A stretch of DNA of 32,935 nucleotides, from NCBI RefSeq assembly GCF_000281045.1, contig NW_008246128.1, forward strand, positions 251,182 through 284,116, written 5' to 3'. A program made the translations under genes and the position numbers. Every line of letters starts with the position of its first letter. Positions within the stretch are counted from its first letter, which is position 1. Positions 19,193 to 28,170 of the stretch are shown piece by piece. This stretch comes from Saprolegnia diclina VS20 (taxonomy: Eukaryota; Oomycota; Saprolegniomycetes; Saprolegniales; Saprolegniaceae). The notes under the pieces are model-generated. The model had not been told where the DNA came from and ran no database searches. It was given only the letters and a program-made list of their open reading frames with translations.

Positions 19193-20173
19193 GTGGCAGC
19201 AAAGGGCAAATTGGGAAGTGGGAAGATCTTGCAGCGTCCAGGAATCGTTGCATTATTAATCCCATTATTTATTTGGACTTGCAATATGTATGGAAACATT
19301 AGATTTCATGCACAGGCCGGCCTTTCCGTTGATTTGGAAACGGATTTGGTATTTTATGACTTCACATTTGTATATACAATTGATTCTTTGGATTGAATGC
19401 CATGTGACTCGCGAGTTCTATGGACAGCAACCCATGGCGCCACGTGCTGGATCAATCGCCAATCGCACACAAGCCGACATGTGGGTTTTCCTTGCCGACG
19501 TCAGCAAATACTAGGGACTGCGGGACTAGGACGACCGCCTCGAGGCAAAGACAATGGCGTGGACGGCATGTTGCCAGCATTCTTCGAAGGAGGAGGATGG
19601 AGATGCCTCATCCTTGCGATCCATTCGAGTGGGAAATGCTTACGTATCCAATCACACGGTGACACGTGCCTTTTCCTGAAAGACAGGACTTCCACTGAAG
19701 TTGCCGGCAAGGCTTGAAGCAACTTGACCTCGTTCTTATTGCCAAGAGTGCGCCAGTACCCGACATTGACGAGAAATGCAAGCGATCCCAAGGCGATAGC
19801 CGGGTATGCGAGATGGCAAGCCGTCATCGTCTCCGCGTCAGGTTCATGTAGTTGTGAGGAGGGACGCCGAACGGTGGATTGCAGTGTGTCGAACTTTGAC
19901 GTCGACGAGACCACTCTGGCGCAGTCGGTAACGCGGGGTGTCGCAGGCGAAATAGACCGATGCAAGCCTTTTCCTACCTGACTGTGGCAGCGAGCCGACA
20001 CTGGAAATGTTTAAAGCGCAAGATACGCATACAAAATACAAATTGATAAAAAGAAAAGAATCAAATTTTGTCGGCTAGTAAAACATTAGTACGGTCGACA
20101 GGCGGATGCGGGTACACCGTATCCGGACAGCGCGCACCTGCGTCAGCCGGAGACTTGGTCAGCCCAACAATCC
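19193..20173. other. intergenic region with one weak ORF
   Basis: The adenosine kinase upstream side is AT-rich (19250-19390). A minus-strand ORF from 19827 to 19501 (108 aa) begins MTACHLAYPAIALGSLAFL and has one possible membrane segment, but there is no homology I recognise and its tail is low in coding signal. I leave it uncalled. The right end is AT-rich (20020-20090). Confidence 0.3.
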
Positions 20174-20778
20174 ATGCAGCGCCCGAAGCGAACGACGACA
20201 AGCGACGACGACGAGGTGGCCGAGGTCGCGCCGCTGGCGCCCGAGACCGAGCCGTCGCCCGCGCACCGCGAAGGCTCGGCGACGGGCAACGTCGTGACCA
20301 AGCTCATCAGCGCGCTCTTCTTCGTCGCTGCCTGCTACGGCTTGGACGAAGTCCGCTTCTTGCACGTGCTGCTCTACGCGTCGCACGCGGACCGCCCGAT
20401 GGTCAACCTTGGCATCTTCTTTTGCACGCTTGTCGTGCTCCTTGGCTCGTACATGGAGTACTACCGGTCGAGCTACCTCGGCGAGACGCTCACGTACGAG
20501 TCGGCCAAGACCACGACCCATGGCATGCTCGCGTCCATGATTCTCGCCGGTGTCAGGTACCTTCTGGCATGCATTCACGCTGTCCGCTCATACTTTGTAG
20601 CTTTTCGTTTGGGCTCTGGCCGGTCTGGGGTTGGCTCACGTGGCCCATCTTGTTCATGTGGCTCTGGGGCTTTATCGTGCCGATCGTGGTCGTACTTCCG
20701 AATTTCGCGCAGCGCGTCGTCTTTGGTGGCATGTACCTCTACTTTATGCACGCGTACCTCTCGACGTTCATGCTCTAA
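20174..20778 (+). CDS. small multi-pass membrane protein, family not recognised
   Basis: Two exons (20174-20556 and 20601-20778; intron of 44 nt with GTAC..GTAG) give 186 aa. Residues 1-40 are hydrophilic, acidic and Pro-rich with no signal peptide. Hydrophobic segments lie at about 43-62, 77-95, 116-135 and 140-163, with a further weakly hydrophobic stretch at about 168-185. The loop between the second and third is polar (YYRSSYLGETLTYESAKTTT). The third and fourth are joined by Trp-rich text (GLWPVWGWLTWP). Four-pass topology with a cytosolic N-terminus is the simplest reading. Topology and size resemble small transition-zone TMEM proteins, but I see no diagnostic motif, so no family is assigned. 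Confidence 0.75.
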
Positions 20779-21294
20779 TGCATTAACGATGTGTCTATCT
20801 ACCACCGTTCCATGCAATCCTTCGCGAAGGAGCATTCGATGCTCCTTCCGGCGCAATAGTGCCGGGTTCCTTCTCGTATCCTCGTCACGGCGTCGCAGCA
20901 ACTGTGTCTTGAAGCACCTGTGTCATGAAGCTGGATGACACAGACGACACATGCCCTGGCATAGGCAATATGCACCATCTTCGGTACACCTCCGAGCCGT
21001 CGATTTCGGTAGCGACGATGAATTTGGATGCTGCATGTGTGTACGAGACGACGGACAACAGCATCGGTTCCATCCATGCTCCTCCTCGTCATGCTTCACA
21101 TGTGCGCTTCTCGCGCTTGCTTCACTATGCGTCCTTTCTGTTGCAGTCGCTTCTGGGCGGCTACGTGCAACGTGTCGTAAGATTCAAATGCAAAACAGTA
21201 TTACGCTTGATGGGGCTATGGAGTGTGACGTTGTGAGTGGCTGCAGTCGACACGCAGGTCGTAAGGCGAGGGACGAGTGTCGGCTTGAAGTCGC
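20779..21294. other. intergenic between convergent genes
   Basis: This lies between the convergent membrane-protein gene (plus) and coiled-coil gene (minus). There are no supported coding frames. An inverted repeat of CGAAGGAGCATTCGATGCTCCTTC type spans about 20825-20850 and could form a hairpin in the 3' region. Confidence 0.4.
20824..20850. repeat. hairpin-forming inverted repeat
   Basis: GAAGGAGCATTCGATGCTCCTTC is an almost perfect inverted repeat (GAAGGAGCAT / ATGCTCCTTC with a 3-nt loop). It sits about 45 bases after the stop codon of the membrane-protein gene and may act in 3' end formation. Confidence 0.6.
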
Positions 21295-21917
21295 CTACAA
21301 GCGCCGGGCGTAGCGACCGACGATGCCGCCTGTCTTGACACGGGGACGCGTGGAACTGCTGGCTGGCGCCGCATTCTCGTCGCCGTCGTCATCGTCGTCG
21401 ATCGCGATCGTGGCGCGCTCTTGCTGCTTACGAAGTAGTTGCTCTGAATAACCCTCCATCGGGTTGATCTGTTGCAAACCACCGAGGCGGATCAAAATCG
21501 AGGGATGTTGCATGGAGACCGACCGGAGGTGCTCAAACGCCTCGGAGTCGGCAAAGGCTGCCAGAATCAGCGCCTCGAAGGAAGCGCCGTTCTCGACCGT
21601 CCAGCCCGCACACACGCGGTGCGCAAAGTTGGCGGCCAAGAAGGGCTTGCTATAGAGGTGCAGGAGGTCGCGCTCCTCCTGCGCCATCTTCTCCGTAGCC
21701 TTGATCATCTCCATGGCCACGTCGAGGTCGCGCTCAAGGTCGCGTGCTTTCTGCGTAAGGCGAACCTAAAGGCAAATGGACGCTATCGGTGCTGCAGATT
21801 TCGTCAACTTGAGATTTGGGCTCTGCGCCATGACGGCACGAGTACCTTGCACCACAGTCGAGTGTCTGCACCCGCGCGCACGTTGAGGTCCTCTATTTCT
21901 AGCGCTGCGTCGGACAT
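21295..21917 (-). CDS. small coiled-coil protein, family not recognised
   Basis: Two exons (21917-21846 and 21765-21295; intron of 80 nt with GTAC..TTAG) give 180 aa. Residues 20-75 are a predicted coiled coil (VRLTQKARDLERDLDVAMEM). Residues 75-125 are a compact helical segment (FLAANFAHRVCAGWTVENGA). The C-terminal 50 residues are disordered, with a poly-Asp run (DDDDDGDE) and a basic end. The start at 21917 is supported by an initiator-like TCATTCC about 75-85 bases upstream. The frame remains open to 22037, but that extension has poor codon bias. The gene is divergent from the SET-domain gene. I do not recognise a family. Confidence 0.7.
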
Positions 21918-22288
21918 CGTCGTGATGCAGCGACGAGCAAGTGCATTTGCCTCGCCGATTTTGATTCCAAAAGCGCATTCCTTGGGTACATATTTGGAAT
22001 GATATGACGTGGCACTCTGGGCGCGTCGAAAGACCATCTGGTTTTGACGACATGCCCACTCTGGGGCGCTCTGAGCTCTCCCAGGCAGGATGCGACGCTA
22101 CTTGGTAGCAGTATAGAGCATCGCGTGTGCAGCTTCGAGAACAAGGACCTGGTGGCGGCGCATCAGGCTTCTGGATCGCTCCGCGGTGGTCGTCCAGCGC
22201 CATGAAACGGACAATGTACTGTACGGTCGTACAGAATGTACAACGTACGTACCCACTCGAACATCGAATTCTTGCGATCGACCGCAGG
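21918..22288. promoter_or_regulatory. divergent promoter region between the coiled-coil and SET genes
   Basis: These 371 bp separate the start codons of two divergent genes. On the minus strand TCATTCCAAAT (21992-22002) resembles the oomycete initiator. The plus side has ACGTACGT-like tracts near 22240 and no clear initiator. Confidence 0.45.
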
Positions 22289-23686
22289 ATGGCCGACGAC
22301 GACGAAGCTCGCTTCCTGCGCTGGCTCACAGAGCATGGCGCCAAGATCGACGCGCTCGCGATCACGCGCGACCTCGACGGCGGTCGTGGCGTCGTCGCGA
22401 CGCGGGACCTTGCGCCCAATGAAATCGCCATGTCAATCCCGGAAGCGCTCATGATCTCGGAGGCATCCGTGAAGCTCGACCCGGACCTTGGCCCGATCTT
22501 TGCTCGACATTCCGACCTCTTCGCCCGCGACGACCCGCTCTTGGCGACGTTCGTGGCGCACCACATGCACCTGGGCCATCACTCGTTCTACTACCCGTAC
22601 CTCTCGACGCTGCCTGCGCCCGAGTCGATTCAAAACTGGACCATCGACGAGCTTGCGTCCTTGCAAGACCCGTATTCCGCTCCAATTCTTATTGCAGAAA
22701 TGATTTCTTATTGGTTATCGTCACTAGGCGCCTCGTGGAGATAGCCAACCAGCGCAACGCCGAGATCGTCACGTGGTACGAACGCCTCACCGACCGCCTC
22801 TTCCGCCTCTACCCGGTAAATCATACCTCCATTTTCGATCCTCTGTCTAACTATTTGTCTGTAGGAGCCCTTTAACGCGACAAGTTTTTCATTCGAAACC
22901 TTTCGTTTTGCGTGGCAGACGATCCAAGCTCGCACGTTTGGTATTTGACATTACTCTGGCAGCCATTCCAAATGCGATAGTGTAGGCCGGCGCCTGCCAT
23001 GGACGGCGCTTGTGCCCTTGGCCGACATGCTCAACCACGCCAACCACGCCACCATCTACGCGTACGAGAACAAGACGTTCGAGTGGCACTCGTCCGTCGG
23101 ATACAAGCGCGGCGACCAAGTCTTCAACAGCTACGGTCGACGCCCCAACCGTACAACATCGATGACAATTCTACACATTTCATAGCTTGCACTAGACCAA
23201 CTGCTGCTCGACTACGGTTTCGCGCTTCGTGAGAATGAGTGGGACTATCTCGACATGGACCTGCACCTCGAGACGTCGTACCCGAGTGTCTTGTCCAAGA
23301 CGGAGCGCCGCGCGGTCCTCATCAAGGCGCACCTCATGCCGTTCAAAAACCGCTTCCGATTGATGCATGACATGTCCATTGCGTCACTGCTACCGTACTT
23401 TCGCTGCCATTTCTTGACGGCGTACTGCGAAGACGTTGATGTCTCGTGCCCGATATCGGACGTCCGCGTCGAAACAAGAGCCATTACGGTCCTTATCGAG
23501 GTGCTGGAGGAGCTTGCTGCTGCGTATCCCACCTCGCTCGAAGAAGACGCTGCCTTGCTCCAAACCAACGACCTCCCCGACCGCCTCTTGGTGGCGCTCA
23601 CGTTTCGAATGGGCCGGAAGCAGCTGCTATCGAATATCATTACCGCGGCGTCAGCTATGCTGCAGACATTAACAACGAATAAATGA
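22289..23686 (+). CDS. SET-domain protein lysine/histidine methyltransferase, SETD3/Rubisco-LSMT-like
   Basis: Five exons (22289-22671, 22728-22815, 22865-22940, 22986-23150, 23196-23686) give 400 aa, normal for this family. The protein should transfer methyl groups from S-adenosylmethionine to a non-histone side chain. The SET domain spans about 25-250: GGRGVVATRDLAPNEIA near residue 30 (AdoMet-binding start), ALVPLADMLNHANHA with Asn199-His200 (cofactor contact), and GDQVFNSYG with the conserved Tyr232. The following YGRRPNHQLLLDYGFAL is the usual SETD3-type substrate-domain entry. Residues 255-400 correspond to the helical Rubisco-LSMT substrate-binding domain. The last intron is best placed at 23151-23195 because only that choice keeps NHQLLLDYGF. 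The substrate cannot be read from sequence; SETD3 itself modifies an actin histidine, other members modify lysines. Confidence 0.85.
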
Positions 23687-23895
23687 AAGACAACTTGACC
23701 AAAAATGTACTAGTAGACGATTTGTTGTTCGACATTGGTGGGCCTCGTCCAGTGTTGGCCTTTGCTTTTCCGAAAAATTTGGTTCGGGGAAAACTCGACG
23801 GAGCGATATCGATTTTATGAAGCACACAAAACGAGAAAGACTTTTATTTTGTCTGCATAACAGGTCGTGTAATCTCAGTCGAGTGAAGTCGCAGG

Positions 23896-25842
23896 CTAGC
23901 GTAGCTGCATGGTTTGGCTGACCTTGTGTCCTTGGTGCGCGAGCTCGGTTGTGATCACGCGAAGGAGCGTTGGGCGATGGCATTTGGGCCGCGCGACGAG
24001 ATCCAAAAGAAAGTTGAAGTTGTCGACATGGTTCACTGCGTCCATACAGTACGGCAGCAGGAGCTTGCTCGTCGTCACATGGTCTCGACGACCCGCAAAC
24101 TCGACGAGGCAGTCGCGAGGCTGGCCAATGCCTGCCGCGAGGAGGAAGCGCACTGCCTCCACGTTCTGGTCGATTACAGCCTCTCGGAGACATTCGTCGT
24201 CGCCGAGGGCTGGTCGACGCCGCAGGATTTGGGTCGCGACGTCAAAGTGGCACCCGTCGAGCGCCGACTGGAGCGCGTCGAGTGAGATCTCGGCCGTGCT
24301 GTAGGCCAAGAGGTTGCGCACCACGTCCCACGCCTTGCGCCTGATTGCCTCGTCAAGCACGTCGTCCGGGTCGTCGTAATCGTCCAAGTGCCCGCAGAAG
24401 AACTGGATCAGCGGCACGTTGTTGGCCGCACACGCTTCCTCGATCCACTCGAACCTCCACGGCATGCCGTAGCCGACGAAGAGCTGGACAACGTCGAGTG
24501 GCTCGGGCGCGGCGGCGCTGTCCCAAGCGACTCCCAAGATCCCGACCGGATACCCGAGCGAGAGGAGATAAGTGGTCAACTGCAAATGACCGTAATCGAA
24601 CGCGTTTTCAACGACTTTGTTGCGACTGCAGCCTTCGTTTCGGTTCGTCAAGAGAAATTGACGACGTCGAGGTGGCCGTGTATCGCTGCAGAATCGACAG
24701 CATTGACGGTGCAGCCAAACGAGCCGAGACCATCGAGGTACTGCACGACCTCGAGATGACCATAGCCAGCGGCAACGTCAAGAATGTTCAATGATGCACC
24801 TTCGCTTCGGTGCTCGATGAGGAAGCGGACGACATCGAGGTGGCCAGAAGCGATGGCGCCATCGAGAGCCTTGACGGTGCACCCCTCGCTCCGGTGCGTG
24901 TGGAGGAACTGGACGACCTCGAGATGACCGTTGGAAGCGGCGTTGTCCATGGCCCTCACCGTACAGCCCTCACTTCGGTGCGTGTGGAGGAACTGGACGA
25001 CTTCGAGATGGCCTTTTGCAGCCGCCTTGTCCATGGCGGCCGTGGAGCACTCGAAACCGCGTTCGTGGAGCGTTTGGACGAGTGACAAGCCTGCGACGTC
25101 GTCCAAGATGCGCGGGTAGATGAGCCACGGGAAGCAGCCGACGGCGAGCGTCGCGTTCTCGACTGTTGCGTCCCAGATCGCACGTTGGAACATTTTCTCT
25201 CGCGTGACGCTTCTGTCGGGCGCGTCAAAGTCGTTGGGGCGCAGGCCAAAGCGCACGAGCAGCTGAAGGCCCTTGACGTCCTTCTTGGCCATCATGTCGT
25301 GCAAAAAAAGGTCCGAGAAGCGCTGGTCCGAGCCATCTTGAGCTTGCGTTAGTATCAGCCATGTGTCCATGCAACGTACCCGAGCGATGTGGAAAGTTGA
25401 TGCGTCGATAGAGCTCGGGTACGGTCGGTCGCGCATTGAGTAGTAGGTCGGCAATCTCGAGACGGCGTTCCGTGACGGCCAAGATGATCGCGTCTTCCGA
25501 GGCAAGGTCGGGCCGGAAGCGGACGATGCGCTTGGTGAGGTGCGCAAAGCCACCGACGATCGCCATGTGCACCGGCAGGCGGTCGTCGTATTGGCCGTCG
25601 CGCCGAAGGTACGGCGAGGACGGAAGCGTGCCGAGCTCGTTGGACCACTCGGTGTCGGGCGCAAACGCCTGGCGGAACGACGCGTCGTACTTGTAGCATC
25701 CCGAGGCGTCAACCTCGACTAGGTCGCGGCAGGCGGTAATGGCTGCGTGTACGTCTTCGGGGACGCCATCATGGCTGCCAAAGATGATCGTCGCAATGTC
25801 TGGCTGCTGCAAGACGACGCTGCGGAAGATGGCTGGTTCCAT
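23896..25842 (-). CDS. ankyrin-repeat protein of the expanded Saprolegniales type, with one apparent frameshift
   Basis: Exon 1 (25842-25380) and exon 2 (25336-23896) flank a 43-nt intron carrying a perfect TACTAAC branch site. The protein is about 634 aa if one base is restored. The N-terminus (MEPAIFRSVVLQQPDIATII) is the F-box-like opening seen in many proteins of this group. Ankyrin repeats follow from about residue 100. The central ones are 28-aa units with near-identical text (GHLEVVQFLHTHRSEGCTV, twice). The frame breaks near 24650: the frame ending GHLDVVNF-stop is continued by LLTNRNEGCSRNKVV in the next frame. No intron can bridge it, so one base is missing in an AATTTCTCTTG context. 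This may be a recent null allele or a sequence error. The stop is at 23896-23898. Such proteins are abundant in these genomes and mostly uncharacterised. The 3' end converges on the SET gene with a 209-bp gap. Confidence 0.75.
24894..25061 (-). repeat. 84-nt tandem ankyrin units
   Basis: Two neighbouring 84-nt units (28 codons) differ by only a few bases; the shared text GTGCGTGTGGAGGAACTGGA starts at 24894 and 24978. Recent unit duplication or gene conversion is likely. Confidence 0.7.
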
Positions 25843-27058
25843 ACCTTGGCTCGAGCTTGCAAACTGGCAAATGGCTCCGATCCGGATGCGAACCCGCCGC
25901 GCCGGATATGAAACCATCGATTCGCTTAATCAAGTACAAAACAAGGGTCACTGTTCAACAATCAAACGGCTTGCGTGCCCTCCATCGACCCGTGCTTTAT
26001 CCTCCAGACGTATCGATACATTGCTCCTTTAATGCATCTATGGTAACGGTTATGAAGCGTGCAATACTTGTGCCTACCCAGCATTCCTCTCTACTCCTCT
26101 CTCGTTGTAGCTTGTAGCACCAGGGTTGCATGTGGTGGGGTACAGTGGACTGATGTACTTGATTAAGAGAATATCTTTGGCGTTGAAACGCATATCCAAA
26201 CCTCTCGTGGGACTGTGGATGATCCGATCGCTTGTTGAAGAAATCAACTGCAACACGCCAGCACTCGAAAACCCTTTCATCTTGATGTTTGTATTGGATA
26301 GATTCGTACACCGTACAACGAGTGGTCGGCCCTTGCTCGACGGTCCTGTGGCAGCTGCATACATGCACTTCGGACAGGCACAACTGCGGCCCGGATCGAT
26401 CCTCGCGCTACTACTATTACTCTCGACGCGCATCGTCGGACATCGGCGCGCCGGCAGAAGCAGACACCGAACCTTCGACTACATACTTCATGTGCGTAGA
26501 ATGACCGTTTCTTGGCGGCCTAGCCAGCAAGGAGGTGTCCCAGAGTGTGTATGTATACCATCGATGTTGTGCTGCAGGTATCAACTCGAGTGATTGGAGC
26601 TGAGGGTGCAAAAAGTATCTCGCACTGTACTGGTCGTTGCACACGTCATGGGCAGACAGCCAAGCATCACCTTCGTTCTACGCGTCGGTCAGCTGCGACG
26701 CTGTTGGGCATTTCAATCGATGACGTGGCAGTCCACGGCACCACTTTGTTGCGCCATCTGGTGGCCGGCCAAGCCAAACGAACGCAGCGCTGCGGCCCAC
26801 GACCAGAATTCGACAACACTGGGCAATTGTGACGAGCATCGTCTGTGCAGCTGCAAGGCGCACATCGATGCTCGTTCATGTGGAGTGCCCATATACAATG
26901 TAGAGTGGTGCTGGCCGTCGTCCCGATATTTTGTGTGTCACGCGCACTGAAACCGAGCGTGTGCAGTACATTTTGCCTTCGGAAAGGGATAACACCGATT
27001 TGCATCTAGCAGACTGTACGGCTTCCAACGCCGATGTTATATCAGCAACGACTGGTGG
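25843..27058. other. gene-poor stretch
   Basis: Several overlapping ORFs of 60-155 codons exist on both strands, but none has coding bias, a recognisable motif or a credible splice structure. Composition is closer to AT/GC balance than in the genes. I see no tRNA, repeat array or LINE trace. Confidence 0.4.
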
Positions 27059-27362
27059 GTGGTTTTGTGTACATGTGAAAATCGATCGGTGGCTCTACCA
27101 GATGACGCTGCGGATGCCACCGTGCTCATCCCTCCAAGCACAATGGCGGCGCACCGTACTAGAGCGATGTGTGTCGAGAGGAGGAAGGTGAGGCTCGCTC
27201 CGAGCTGCGCTTGTACCAATGACCCGCAGCTGCCACAAAGATGGTGGGGCAAGGGCGTTCCACTCTACTGTTCAACACCATACAAACAGCAAGATACAGG
27301 TCGGCTCGGGTGCTTTGAAAAGTCCTCCTCATATGTGGCACCTCCAGCCCAGCATGCTTCTA

Positions 27363-27822
27363 GCCGTCGGTCCTTGAACAAACAATCGATTCACTCATTT
27401 TGCAATTGGCCGCCAACATCGTAACGCGCTTCCACAAGTTCAAGGACGGGGACGACACCAAGAGCCCCAGCACGACTCGCTCAGCATGCTCGTGTTGAAC
27501 GCCGTCCTCGCGCACGACATTTTCAAGCTCCTCGAGATCAAGGGCCTCGTCATTGAGAAAGAGATGGTCGCGCAAGCCGTCGACGCGCTTCCCTTTTCCT
27601 TCCCGATATATTTTCCGCGCAAGCTGACGGTCGCCATGTGTAGGCGCTTTGCCGTTCGACCGAGCAACTTCCGTCAAGCTCCGCGCCGACAATGGTACAC
27701 CCAGTGTCTTTCCATTTCATCTCCTCTCTCCTCTTCATATAGAGCTGCGCCGCGATTCTCATGGTTGCGACGTTCCAGTCCGATCCGCACGCTTCGAGAA
27801 AGAAACATAATTGTACATAATC
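27363..27822 (+). pseudogene. unrecognised coding fragment, probably a decayed gene
   Basis: After a possible acceptor (TTCTAG, ending 27362) one frame is strongly coding-like (LEQTIDSLILQLAANIVTRF, then HKFKDGDDTKSP). At a CCCC run near 27466 the coding signal moves to the frame of the ATG at 27486 (AHDIFKLLEIKGLVIEKEM). Two short introns with GT..AAG and GTAC..TAG borders (about 27639-27680 and 27697-27744) would then join it to CAAILMVATFQSDP and a stop at 27820-27822. The codons are C/G-ending like the real genes, and the plus strand is clearly the better one. Coding-like text also occurs just upstream at about 27080-27187. I recognise no family. A single-base loss or an assembly error would explain the frame change. 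Confidence 0.45.
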
Positions 27823-28170
27823 CAAGCGTATTATTATATGACGCGACGACTACACTGATTCACAGAGCGCCAAGATCGACGCGCGTACCGTCGAACCTCG
27901 CAGTTGGCAGTCGTGACGCTCTAGGCCAAGTCGTATGCTTCCCATACACCTCATGACGCCCAAGTCGAACCAAAAATGGACTTTGGGCGAGCTCGCTGGC
28001 GTGCAAGCCACGTATCCTTATGCGAGAAATGACATCTCATGGACCAACGTGACGAAGCACCGAGGTGGCCGACCCGCGCAACTCCCAGCGTGCCTCTTGG
28101 TACAAACGTATTGCCGATTGCGGCCGTGCAGAATTCAACACATTCGCATTAGGAAGCAGACAACATGGAC
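27823..28170. other. spacer with weak coding-like relics
   Basis: One stretch, 27920-28030 plus strand, is weakly coding-like after a CTCTAG (AKSYASHTPHDAQVEPKMDF) but cannot be joined to anything with confidence. It may belong with the fragment upstream. The right end is the 3' flank of the multi-C2 gene. Confidence 0.3.

Noticed and set aside
19179-19265. N-terminal extension of adenosine kinase to 19265
   Set aside because: It covers the initiator motif and exceeds normal family length.
19501-19827. 108-aa minus-strand ORF with one hydrophobic segment
   Set aside because: There is weak coding signal, no homology and no promoter support. It is left as an uncertain ORF in the intergenic entry.
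20174-20778. Naming the membrane protein TMEM107
   Set aside because: Only topology and size are similar; no diagnostic residues are visible.
23151-23190. Alternative last-intron acceptor at 23185 in the SET gene
   Set aside because: It breaks the frame or introduces a stop; the acceptor at 23195 keeps the conserved YGRRPNHQLLLDYGF text.
26126-26593. 155-codon plus-strand ORF
   Set aside because: It has no coding bias or motif and overlaps equally long ORFs on the other strand.
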